Assembly: GCA_002751075.1 (NCBI GenBank)
Contig: NAOQ01000821.1
Coordinates: 1 to 16,743, forward strand
Length of the DNA stretch: 16,743 nucleotides
Direction of reading: 5' to 3'
From: Ichthyophonus hoferi
Taxonomy: Eukaryota > Opisthokonta > Ichthyosporea > Ichthyophonida > Ichthyophonidae
The notes under the pieces are model-generated. The model made no database searches, was not told the DNA's origin, and was given only the letters and a program-made list of their open reading frames with translations. Position 1 is the first letter of the stretch, and the number at the start of each line of letters is the position of its first letter. Shown here in pieces: positions 1-9,997 of this stretch. The position numbers and the translations under genes are program-made.

Positions 1-326
1 ATATACCTTATATACCCTATATACCCTATATACCTTATATACTTTATATACCCTATATACTTTATATATCTTATATACCCTGTATACCCTATATACTTTA
101 TATACCCTATATACTTTATATATCTTATATACCCTGTATACCCTATATGGTCTATATACCCTATACACCCTATATACTTTATATATCTTATATACCTTAC
201 ATACTTTACATACCCTACATACATCCTATATACCTTATATACCTTATACAACTTATATATTTTATACACCTTACATACTCTATACACCCAATGTACCTTA
301 TATACCCTACATACCTATCTCTAAAA
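1..326. repeat. 9-bp minisatellite, unit TATATACCC-like
   Basis: The start of the window is a tandem array of a 9-base unit, mostly TATATACCC, TATATACCT and TATATACTT, about 36 units up to the point where the sequence becomes unique. It is cut by the left window edge, so its true length is unknown. Units drift towards the right end (TACATACCC, TATACAACT), and one position near 220-230 is out of register by 2 bases. Because 9 is a multiple of 3, a tripeptide-like frame of Tyr-Ile-Pro/Leu stays open through 147-344. I read this as a by-product of unit length, not as a gene. The unit is unlike the common G-rich telomere repeats. Confidence 0.93.
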
Positions 327-1080
327 CAACAGAGTAAGAGGTAATATATTGAAAACATCTTTAAGAGAAAACTTATGAGAAAAAAACTCCAAAAAAAAAT
401 ATATAGGGAATAGTGGCCTTCACCTGATATCCTGTGTACGGATAGGAAGCAAAGCACTAACCATATATATATATATTGGATATAGTGTACCTGCCCGCAT
501 ATGAACAGGTGGAATGTACTTGGAAAGCATGAATTTATGAATATTATCCTTAGTTGGTGTATGCAGTAACTAACCTAACAAACATCAAAGCATTGTCAGG
601 TACAAAACAGGTCCAAGGACATAAATATGGCAATATATAAGGAAGGTATACTAGTGTGTATTGCCACAACTGTAGACCTGGTCATTCCATGTCACTTGCC
701 AGATAGGTAATAAATGAAAACAAACCTTTTATACTTTGACACCCATGCTGTCAGGATGGTAATAACTAGCAGTGTACCTAAGGCTAAAAGACTGGCAGAG
801 TCTAATTCATGCAGCTTCTTTTTTTCTACATTCTGCAACTACGGAGATACGAAGGTATTAGGCCTAGGAACTACCCTTCAGTTATACTAGTAGGTATCTT
901 CTTTGTTGTGTTATAAAGGAAATATGATCATGCCTGTCGTGTGATTAGGGCGAACAATGCCCACAATCTCTCAGGCAGCAAGCTATTCTTTGGCTGATTA
1001 ACAGTATTGAACAATAATACAGCACAGGAAAAAATTTGAAAGTGAAAAGGGTATATAGTCAAGGAATTAAAGCAATCAGG
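327..1080. other. AT-rich intergenic DNA without a gene
   Basis: No open frame or recognisable motif of use was found on either strand. A short (AT)7 microsatellite lies at 463-476. A palindromic AGGCCTAGG stands near 860, and a similar GGCCTAGG recurs near 2164. Nothing else stands out. Confidence 0.6.
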
Positions 1081-1290
1081 TAAACCGAGAGAAATAATAT
1101 AAGAAAAAAAAGTACTAGATACGGTGGAAAAATGTAGGAGGTAATTAAAAATAGTAGATGTAAGAGAGGAAGAAAGGGGAAATAAGAATCAAAAGAAATG
1201 CAAGGAGGATATTTAGCGAAGAATCCAAATAGAGTACATGAGGGGAAAGGGGAGAGGAAGACAGTCGCCGAGTAGGAAGGGATCTATATA
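1081..1290 (+). other. purine-rich tract
   Basis: The plus strand is strongly purine-biased. By hand count 96 of 120 bases in 1141-1260 are A or G, and several runs such as AGGGGAAAGGGGAGAGGAAG (around 1240-1260) have no pyrimidine. No reading frame accompanies it. Such tracts can be decayed polypurine stretches of retroelements or simple compositional drift, and I cannot tell which. Confidence 0.6.
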
Positions 1291-1926
1291 TTTATTCACA
1301 CTTGTTTGCAGGCTTGCCAAAGAGTCGAATAAAGTCTAAGTATAAGGTAGCTGTGTGGTGTTGGGATATATGTATATGTATATATGTACCTCTCCACTTT
1401 GTTGGAGCCATCTTGTAAAATCAGGAAGTGAAATATTGTTAACCTGTTTTAAACTATCAAACTGACTGCGTGTCAAAAACACGCTGACAGCTAATGCATC
1501 ATCATTTTCTGTCATTTTTGTAAATCAGACTAATATATTTGGACAGGAAGCCCATATATAATGTAGTACAACATAATAAACTGTTAATTTACTGCAGATA
1601 ACGCATCATCGAGTCTCATAACAGTGGCTAAGGGGCAAGCAGTCAAGATCTTTACTTAGAATCTAAGGTGTCACTCTCCAATCATATCCCATGACCAAGT
1701 TTTGATAACTTTATACAATCAAATGACTTTGCTTTTTATTACTATTAGCTCTTATTGGCTTATAAGTATTTATTATTATTGGCTTATAGGTAGCCAATTA
1801 TAATTACGATATTGAGGAGTGTAAAAACATTTTAAATAATATATTATACATTAAATGTTATCAGATGGACAACGGATTGAACGATCTACTATGTAAACTC
1901 AAGGCAATTGACGTAGACCATTTATG
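1291..1926. other. AT-rich intergenic DNA without a gene
   Basis: No coding signal was found. There are ATTGG/CCAAT sequences around 1750-1800, where TTATTGGCTTATA occurs twice within about 35 bases as a short direct repeat. Nothing else was recognised. Confidence 0.55.
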
Positions 1927-2122
1927 ATACCATATTATGGTATGTATCTTGTATGCTATTTATATATTGTATTCTATTTAAAGAGAGATAAGAGAGAGAT
2001 ACACTGATTATAACATTATTAGATTTTATTATGTTATGATTAAGACACAGTATACTTACTAGTATACTGTGACTATAACATATATATACTACTTATATAA
2101 TATACCCTTCTGGTATATTATA
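1927..2122. repeat. cluster of four hairpin-forming inverted repeats
   Basis: Four inverted repeats lie within about 200 bases. At 1927-1943 there are 7-bp arms (ATACCAT/ATGGTAT) with a 3-base loop. At 2005-2042 there are 12-base arms matching at 10 positions, with a 14-base loop. At 2046-2071 there are perfect 11-bp arms (CACAGTATACT/AGTATACTGTG) with a 4-base loop. At 2096-2122 there are perfect 11-bp arms (TATAATATACC/GGTATATTATA) with a 5-base loop. A GA-rich short direct repeat sits at 1981-2000. No reading frame is present. The function is unknown; a decayed small non-autonomous element is one possibility. Confidence 0.75.
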
Positions 2123-4440
2123 AGAGAAATATCAGGCTGATCAAGGCCATACCTTATCTACTAGGCCTAGGAGACCTTTCTTGGCATCATATATTATACT
2201 TTCTTTTCTCTTTTCTTTTTCTAAGGTATTGCGTGCATTAACTAACTATTGTTATAATGTAACAATAAAACTGACTGTCGTTGTGTCATTGGAAAGATTT
2301 TCTGCTTAATTGTGTTGTGGTGATCGTATTGCAGTTATTTATTTGGACATTCATAGGGGCACCTGAGTATACATATCATATGTACAATATAACAGGCTAT
2401 ACATACACAATGCATATGATTTGTTCACTTCTAAAGGGTGGGAATGGGATGATCCTATTGGTCCTTTAAGGAGAGGGAGATGGTGTGCTTATATACCTAA
2501 CCACGCTATCTACTAAGGCAATCTGAATATTGTCATATCTCTCATATTCTCCTATGCAAGATTGAGTATGCATTACATAGATATGGACCTACTGTTATAT
2601 GTTAGACACTACATAAAGATACACTCATGTATATTCTAGAGACAGTAGTCTTAATTTAGCTAATAAATATTATGGTATAACAGTGTATACACTTTACATT
2701 GAAAAATGGTTTATTGTCTGATGAGCCACTCTCCTACCCTGCAACCTTGCTTTTATCTGTATCTATAGCTAACCAACCATACATTATATACAGACATTGT
2801 ATTTGTATGGTACCTCCTTCACGTCATCTGCTATAATGTGTGGTGCTCCATCCCTTGATGGGCCTTCTAGTCTTATCTGTGAAAAGATTGGTCAAAGATT
2901 CAGGTCACACCTTTTAATCAAGACCTAGCCAATAGGTAATAGATTGTGTAGATATGTTTTTGTATAACTGTGGTGGCTGCAGGGTGCAGTTGTTAAACTA
3001 TGTATATATATATACTTTGGCCAATCACTTATGTATTTGCTTGGTTTCCTGTCTATTTAATATTCTGTCTTCTGTATCTCTTTTGCACTCATACATACCC
3101 ATGTGCATACACTCCTTTTCCCACTTTATGTTTATTTAACATCTACTCTGTATGATATTTGGCGAGACTTCCTGTCATTGTCTTATGACTATCTATATTA
3201 CATTAAGCTCACATCTTTATTTTTCTATGTGTGATTGCCTTTTCCCTGGAGGTATTTACATCTATCTTGCTGTCCCTGACCACAAATATCTGTCATTGGC
3301 AGTCTATCACACTTCCTTGTATTGTATTTTTTTATCCTTTGATTTCTCACTCTCTGTATTTTTGCATTATGCCTTCTGATCTATGCAGTAGCCAACCAAG
3401 TATGATTATTTAATGGTTAAAATGGCCAGGGATTGATTAATTGAATTGTTTTTACCCTTCTCTTTCCTTTCCTTTCTTCCTCAATATTATAATAATAATA
3501 TATCTATTTGATCTATAGGAAATTGGGTCTGGTAAATAATGTTTTATCTATATTAAATATATAATTATTCCAGATAGCTACTCTAAAATAATACACTATA
3601 CAAACAACAGAACAAAAAACATGATCACCAAACAGAACTTGTGGTTCTTTTAAGTTTTCAAGATGTAAAGCTAATGGCCTGCACTTGCTTTTTATACTGG
3701 ATTGGTTTATTTGTGAAGTTAAAATTGATTAATTAATTCTAATTAAAACCAATCATATACTAACGCTTCTTTTAAGTCTGGGCCAATAATGTTATTTATG
3801 ACACAATCTTATAGAACTTATAAAAAACAAAAGCTTGCATACCTCAAGGATTAGATATGCAGTCATAATTTAATTATAACTTGTGCTAATATTATTGTAC
3901 ACAATGTTTGAATATGCAATTAATAGTTTAATATACTAATGAAAGTGAGTAATATTTACTTCTTGTTTTAACTCTGGAAAAGTATGTTGCTTTTGACAAC
4001 CAAATCAATTGGATGTGAAGTACTTGGCTTATTGGCTAGCTATTTTTAGTTTGGTTCAGGACTTTAATGGTGGGTCAGGTAACTTGGTTTGACTTGTGGA
4101 ATACCATAAAACAGCTGTCCTATGTTTAAGATTTAATACCAGTGGATGGATAAATCTATAATATGTATGTATATTTAATGGAGTTATATATTGAATAATG
4201 AAAGGAAAATATTTTCACTTCAACAATATTAGTATCTCGTGTTCTCCCTCTCTATATTTCTTTAATTCCGCCTCCACTTAGCATTATGTTATTTGTTTCA
4301 GTTTGAATGTATGACCTTTTAATTCATATACTCAAGTAGTTTTCCTTAGTAGGGGTGTTTTATTGCTAAAAATCAAAATGTGATTGATTTTTCTTTTTTT
4401 CTTTGTGTGTTGTATGCGCTTCTTTGAACTATTTGTGTTA
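2123..4440. other. long AT-rich stretch without a recognisable gene
   Basis: The few open frames here (2281-2469, 2954-3139, 3152-3413) are short, rich in Tyr, Cys, Leu and Ile as expected from T-rich DNA, and show no known motif. About 3000-3480 is T-rich on the plus strand. CCAAT-type sequences at about 3700-3790 are not clearly part of a repeat. No gene or element is supported. Confidence 0.55.
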
Positions 4441-4499
4441 GCAACAATAGGCTGAAAGGTACTCATCCTTGGGTATTTAATTAAGATGGTTTGAAGTAG

Positions 4500-5080
4500 A
4501 CATTCTTATTGGTAGGGCTATTGATGTAATTAGGATTAGGGTGTACACTCAGTCTTCTAAGGGCTAGCCATTGGTGCTAAACATGTCTTTACTGCATGAG
4601 AATGATTGGGTACCCCTTACCTTAAATGTCTTCCTTGGACCCTCACATATCACTTCTGGTAGAGTCTGAGAAAGTCACACCTATTCCTTTGTATTGGTTG
4701 ACTTGTGGACATACTAGTGGAGTAATACATTATAGGGTAAGGGGAAGGAGTCAAGATCTTCAAGGCTACTGGTGTAGATGCAAATACAGGATAGCATAGA
4801 GAGAGATTGTGTGTTACTGAATATAGGTCTTATGGATATGGCTGGGTGTCTTTACTTGGCAGGAAGAGGGATGAATGGATTGAAAAGAGCCACAGATGAA
4901 GATGTAAACTGGGTATGGGTGTCTACCAATAGCAAGAATGTATGTGCAACTGGGTATTTGCTAATTTCCTCTTGTGGCTCAGTTGACATGCAGCATTGAT
5001 AATGATTGAGAAGAGATACCTCAGCCTAGCTCACCTAAATGTAAGCAGCTGCAAGAACATTACTAACACTGCTGGGATCA
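4500..5080 (+). mobile_element. Ty1/copia retrotransposon fossil (reverse transcriptase tail and RNase H)
   Basis: A degraded piece of copia-type pol. The stretch 4778-4999 is open for 73 codons and follows the pattern of the copia RT/RNase H junction. A segment like the helix before RNase H (residues 8-34) is followed by a DEDVNW block at the position of the usual DADWAG, then STNSK and the ATGYLLISSCGSVD block, which corresponds to the typical STSGYxxxLxGGxVxW. Weaker resemblance to the RT C-terminus continues upstream to about 4500, and to later RNase H downstream to about 5080. The element is broken in several places and no LTRs were recognised directly around it. The family call rests on motif order by eye. 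Confidence 0.6.
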
Positions 5081-5440
5081 AGGTTAGTTCTGTCTTACCT
5101 TTCTGTCTTTTCCTCTCTCTCTTTTTCTTTCCCTATTAGGATACAGTCAGTTATTATTATATATATATATATATATATTGGAGTAGCCTCTGCTACTGGA
5201 GTTTATTATTCATGAAAAATTACTTATACGTTTCTAGTTAACTTGTGGTGGTAGAGTTATGGAATACCCTCTTAAATGTATGATAATCAATTAGCACCAA
5301 TTTATTCTGAGTAGTGTAGTGCTAATCTGAATGGTTATGCATGCTTTTTCTTTTGATCTTCTTTCTCATTTTTTTTACTGTGTGGTAAATTGAGAAGAAG
5401 TAAATATTTGTATGAAGTCTTATGACATTGGACATGTACT
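5081..5440. repeat. low-complexity DNA with (TA)10 microsatellite
   Basis: A CT-rich tract at about 5108-5132 is followed by a (TA)n run of 10 units at 5158-5178. The remaining bases are AT-rich and carry no gene. Confidence 0.7.
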
Positions 5441-6179
5441 TTATTCTGTTCTTTCCCTTATGATAAAAGTTATGTCTTGGTACATTACCTCTATTATCTT
5501 GCTATGTCTTAGTATATTTCCTTTATTCTCCTTGCGTGAGGAACCTGAGATTTCAGTTTGGCTAAGAAGCTGTTTTTGTGATTTAGAAAATTGTGCCTGA
5601 GTATGGTTAACCCTGTGCTTGGTTCTGCAATTGGATACATTGTGTTCCATTTTAAAGCAATGGGTATGTTTTATCTGAGTTGTGCTGACTGCCAGAGCAG
5701 CTGCATAGCCAGGGGTAGCTTGGTTACCCTGGATATTCTTGGCATATGATATTCTGTCAGAATAGTCCACCAATTTAGCCATGATGTCAGCCAACTGGGT
5801 AAGGTACTTATTATGCAACTGCATATAAGTGATGACCTATGAGGATAGCCTTGGTATGTTTGCAAGGCCATCAAGGGCTTTCTTGAACACATCAACTGTT
5901 TCCAGTTGACACCCATGCATATGAGCTTAGTGGATATGTGGATACATCTCTAAACCTAGATAAGAACTCCAGGCCCAACTTATTGCATGTAGGGGTACAT
6001 GTATCAAACTGCCTCTTGGTGAACTGTTGGTTGATTTGGGTCTTTTCACCTAAACATCAGTGTACCATTTCCCAAATAACATAGACTAAGGTGTCTGAGG
6101 GAAACCAAGAGGTGGGGTTTAAATTATGCCTAAAGGCAGAATTTTCCAATTCACTCTTGCCAAGAACAATCTCAGCATG
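5441..6179 (-). mobile_element. gag-like fossil, left arm (probable LTR retrotransposon)
   Basis: On the minus strand, 5824-5441 is open for 127 codons. It contains GNQATPGYAAAL (residues 33-44) followed by a CCHC-knuckle-like Cys-x4-His-x4-Cys at residues 56-66, then a basic, Ser/Lys-rich tail. Upstream on the same strand, to about 6179, lies more sequence of gag type. The knuckle resemblance and the company of copia fragments suggest a copia gag, but no conserved gag domain was recognised with certainty. The copy is broken. The tail beyond about 5598 lies outside the inverted repeat. Confidence 0.5.
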
Positions 6180-6820
6180 GCACCCGGTTAGAAGTGATAG
6201 ATAAATATCATCCTTCTAGCTAAGTTTTATGCTGAGATTATTCTTGGCAGGAGAAAAATATGATATTTTGCCCTTGGGCATGCTTTCAGCCCTTTCTCTT
6301 GGTTAGCTTGGGCATTCAGACACCTTGGCCTATGTTATTTGGGAAATGGTCCACCAAGAGGACATTTGATACCTGTACCCCCACCTACAATGAGTCTGGT
6401 CTGGATTTCTTATCCAGGCTTAGAGATGGCTCTACTAAGCTCTTGCACATGGGTGTCCAACCTGAAATAGTTGATGTGTTTGAAAAATTCCTTGATGGCC
6501 TTGCAAACATAACAAGGCTATCCTCTTAGGCAAGCACACATATGCAATTGTATTTAAAGAACCCAACCTAGTTTGCCCCAAATCATGGCTTAATTAGCTG
6601 AATATTTTGACGAAATGTCTTATGCCAAGAATGTCCAGGGTAACCAGGCTACTTCTGGCTATGCAGCTGCTCTAACAGCCAGTACAAGACAGATAAAATG
6701 TACCCATGATTTTCAAATGGGACATGATGCATGTTGCAGTATTTGTACATATACTGCAACAATGCATCCAATTACAAGACAAACCACAGGGGCAACAAGT
6801 CTGTTTAAAGTTATATTGTA
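5598..6820. repeat. large diverged inverted repeat with gag-like arms
   Basis: The left arm (about 5598-6179) and right arm (about 6230-6820) are inverted copies of one sequence, separated by a roughly 50-base centre that itself still pairs partly. Examples of matching blocks are TGCCAAGAACAATCTCAGCAT at 6159 against ATGCTGAGATTATTCTTGGCA at 6230; CTTGATGGCCTTGCAAACAT on the right against its complement near 5855; and the reading SYAKN(I/V)QGNQAT in both arms. The arms differ by many substitutions and several length changes, so the arrangement is not recent. It is either two element copies inserted head to head or one copy duplicated in inverse orientation. Confidence 0.9.
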
Positions 6821-6827
6821 CCTTTAA
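6230..6827 (+). mobile_element. gag-like fossil, right arm (probable LTR retrotransposon)
   Basis: This is the plus-strand counterpart of the left arm. The stretch 6260-6529 is open for 89 codons and ends in a helical-looking segment (VDVFEKFLDGLANI), the sort of sequence seen at the end of copia-type gag domains. The stretch 6615-6827 is open for 70 codons and repeats the GNQATSGYAAAL block, with a Cys/His-rich segment after it. The copy is broken into pieces. It is followed by a short (AAT)n run at about 6826-6838. The family is inferred, not proven. Confidence 0.5.
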
Positions 6828-6839
6828 TAATAATAATAA

Positions 6840-7099
6840 AAAGGTGTTGGAACCATTTTATGCATGACCAGGAGCTGGCATGTGTATGTGAGCCCCAATC
6901 ACTTTATTATTGATTGTTGTTTTCTTTAATACTTCATTTTACAGCAGGTGTTAGCTTTTGGTAAACATCTAGTATTGTTGAATTTAATAATTTTAAAAAG
7001 GAACCAATCATAAATATTCTTATTGGCTAATACAATTCATAAAAGATAATAGAAACTGACTAGGAATGTCTGATCTTATCTCAATACGATTATGCTACT
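6840..7099. other. AT-rich spacer without a gene
   Basis: No coding signal was seen. ACCAATCAT and ATTGGCTAAT lie at about 6994-7030 and resemble CCAAT boxes, which are common in LTR U3 regions, but there is no wider match to support that reading. Confidence 0.5.
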
Positions 7100-7300
7100 G
7101 TTTCCTTACCTGAATGATTCATTGGCCAATTTACTAATATTAAGTGCTTGTACACTATAGCTCCATAGTAATAAGTGAACATAATTTACAAACTAAAAAA
7201 ATAAAAGAATGAGCTGTAAAAGTGAAATGGGCAGGACAGTCATGAATATTTTGGACAAACTCTTTAGATAAGAACCCTGCTGCCAAGAAGGCTTTGGTCT
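7100..7300 (+). mobile_element. LTR-like fragment related to 16310-16470
   Basis: Three exact blocks occur in the same order and nearly the same spacing here and near the right end of the window: AGTAATAAG (7167 and 16375), AAATAAAAGAAT (7199 and 16412) and CATGAATATTTTGGA (7241 and 16454). The gaps are 32 and 42 bases here against 37 and 42 there, with looser similarity between the blocks. The partner lies in a probable LTR, so this is likely a solo or truncated LTR piece. Its ends were not found. Confidence 0.6.
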
Positions 7301-7319
7301 GCAAATTCCATCTAGAGGC

Positions 7320-7629
7320 CACAAGCCATGAAACTTAAGATTTTCAGTAGAGGGGTCAGTCCTTTTTCAAGAGCAAAAAGAAAGTCTCTGCTGCAACAGC
7401 CACTGTTGCATTAGCATGTGAAATGTTTGATATAGACATGTACTTAGCTGCCATTGACAACGTCTCTACACCAGAGTGTTGGGGCAGTCTGTCACCCCCA
7501 TCCCATATTTGGAACCCAATAACAATATTGTCCAAAATAATCATGACTGTCCTGGTTAGCACAACCCACACTGTTGGCCATTGTATGAATCTGCAAGACC
7601 ATTCAACTCCAGATAAACACATAGATTAG
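7320..7629 (+). other. unidentified coding-like stretch, open on both strands
   Basis: The plus strand is open at 7423-7629 (68 codons), and its frame reads back to about 7355 through a Lys/Ser-rich then Ala-rich segment (SAATATVALA). The minus strand is open at 7622-7356 (88 codons). Base composition is richer in G and C than the flanks, which supports former coding sequence. No domain was recognised in either direction. It follows an LTR-like fragment on the plus strand, so a decayed internal region of a retrotransposon is one reading. A host gene fragment cannot be ruled out. Confidence 0.35.
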
Positions 7630-9990
7630 CTAAAGTTCTGGTAACAAGCACATTATAAAATTATAAAATGATTGGTTCATTATTGGTTGATAGTGCAATG
7701 TTCTTAATTATGTAAATTTATTGGTTAATCCATAGAATATGAACACTCACATTAAATGAAATAGTTAGCTACATAGCCAATCAAATTAGGACACCATAGC
7801 ATTAGATCATTTAAACAAGATCAGATAATTCTAGTGGTCCTCAGTGGTTTTCTGTAAACTGTACTTTTTATAATTGGCCCCATCGACATTGATGAACTGA
7901 ACCATGATTGACACCTGTGATCAATATCTGTTACAGAAAGATGAAGGTAGCAGAAACAACTAATAATAAACATGGACTCTATTATTTCCATACTATATGG
8001 TTTCTATATGCTTTATATATGGCTTTCTAGATAACTTTATACATTCTCTCTCGCTTTTGTTTTTTATATGGTGCTAAACTCTAAAGATATTCTACAAAGT
8101 TGCAAAAACTTTGAAAAAATATCAATGAGACCTCTCATAAAGGGTCTCATGGAAAGGTAGTCAAAGGACTCTGTTGGTGAACTGGTCATCAGTGATGTCT
8201 CTAACCACATTTGGGTACAGGTTTCAACATTGCAAAATGTCTTAGTCAAACTGAAATCTTGGGCTTCTCACACCTTGCCTTACAGATGACACTGTATTCT
8301 TTTATATCACCAACATACACAAGAACCATTAACAGGAGGTTGTGTTGACTACATTTCAACATCTAAAAATAAAAGTGAAAAATCCTCCAAGAATATGCTA
8401 CAACTACTTCAAATTTATTAAGGTTACCTATTATTGCCTAGCTTTGCTTGCTTGTCATTCTAAGTGAGTGGTATATAGATAGAAGGAGACTGCTTCTCTC
8501 TGTTTAGAATACCTGAAAGAAGATAAAGGAGAAAACCCATATGATATTGTACCCCCCATAACTAATAGTAATGTTGGGGGTACTAAAGAAGATTCCTATC
8601 ATGAAGACATTAAGTAACATAATTTTAAGTGGTAAGTATAGGTTATAAAGGATATATATTTACCCTGGAAAATTGAAGACATGATGAAATGGGGAAAGAG
8701 GCAGGTGGTTTTGTAGGAGAAATACAAAAAATATTAGTTATGATGGCATAAGTAACTCTATTTATGTTTGATAAAGGTTAGATGCCTTACCTTGCCCTTT
8801 GGTGTTCATTACTAGTGACCAATGGAACGTCAACCAAGGTAATACATAGAGTCCAGTATAGGTATAATTGAAAAGACAAAAGATGCATATAGAGATCAGT
8901 ATGGGTTGGGTGTTTCTAGATTGTTTTTAACCTGTGTAATAATAACAGTAAGATTGTGTCACGAGTAATGGAGTATCTAATTTGAGGTAAAGCACCACAT
9001 TGCCTATTCATTTAGAGTTAGGTCCACACAAGTATAGTCAGTGGCCAATTATAATGGTATTAAATCAGGGGAATCAACTAGAACATAGTATTTTTGATTT
9101 CTGTAAATTATCTTTTGAGGAAAAGGCCTAGTAAGCCTACCTTTGAAGATCAAGCTAAAAATAGAAAAATAAGCAATGAAAAGATTATATTCTTTATATT
9201 ACAAACCACTACCTATCTAGTCTGGAAATTTACCGTGATTTGATCCTTTTCCTTCTCATTCTATAAGAGGCAATTAAATATTCTCATCTACCTCATGTAT
9301 CTATGTCATATTGGTTGTTAGGACAAAAAATATAATAGATACTACAATATCACCATGGTAATTATATTTTAACTAATTGGATCAACTTTATACTTGAACA
9401 GGCATTTATTTCATTGGCATGTAATCACTGGCCACATACCCAACTATGACAGTATGTATGTGAGAATACTTCCTATAAATTACTTAGTAAATCTAGTCCA
9501 ACTATTATTTCTGATCTATCACATCTATTTTGTAAGAACCCTATAACTGCAACTACCTCTACCACCTTGGTTTCAACAAGGGAGAAACTGGTTCATTAGA
9601 AAGGCCTTCACCAGTTTTTTATTTTATTTTATATTTTCATACAGAGAATATGCAACATTAACCCCTGCATACTGTTTTCTTATGATAACTAAGCACCCTT
9701 AAGATATATAAATGAGGAGCCCAATATGCGTTCAAATACTACTGACTTGCACCAATTATTACGGCAACCCACGATATATAATCCAATATACACAGAATTC
9801 CTTTAATAAAAGCATAAATTAAAAATATTTCTAAATACATCCCATCCCACCACTACGGGACCAACTAATTAGCTTGTATAACTCAACACAATCCAATATA
9901 TTGTAGTATAGAAACTCAAAGTCATAAAAATAAAACCACTGCAATTTGACCAACACACAGTAAACAATAAGTAAGTATCAATAGAAGGTT
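7630..9990. other. gene-poor stretch downstream of uS8
   Basis: No convincing gene was found. CCAAT-like motifs lie at 7668-7790. A minus-strand frame of 61 codons at 8249-8064 has a helical, Met/Phe-rich sequence of uncertain origin and may be a very decayed gag-like remnant. The 8250-9900 part has no open frame of note on either strand. The final part, about 9900-9997, should hold the 3'UTR of the uS8 transcript, but no AATAAA is visible there on the minus strand. Confidence 0.5.
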
Positions 9991-9997
9991 AAGCCGT

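Noticed and set aside
147-457. Open frames on both strands over the minisatellite
   Set aside because: They follow from a 9-base repeat unit without stop codons and have no protein-like complexity.
2281-3413. Several short plus-strand open frames of 60-75 codons
   Set aside because: Hydrophobic, Cys/Tyr/Leu-rich readings typical of T-rich DNA; no motif, and overlapping frames compete over the same bases.
8064-8249. Minus-strand 61-codon frame as a third gag-like copy
   Set aside because: Only a short shared sequence (TTGGTGAACTG) and loose resemblance to the palindrome arms; not enough to assign it.
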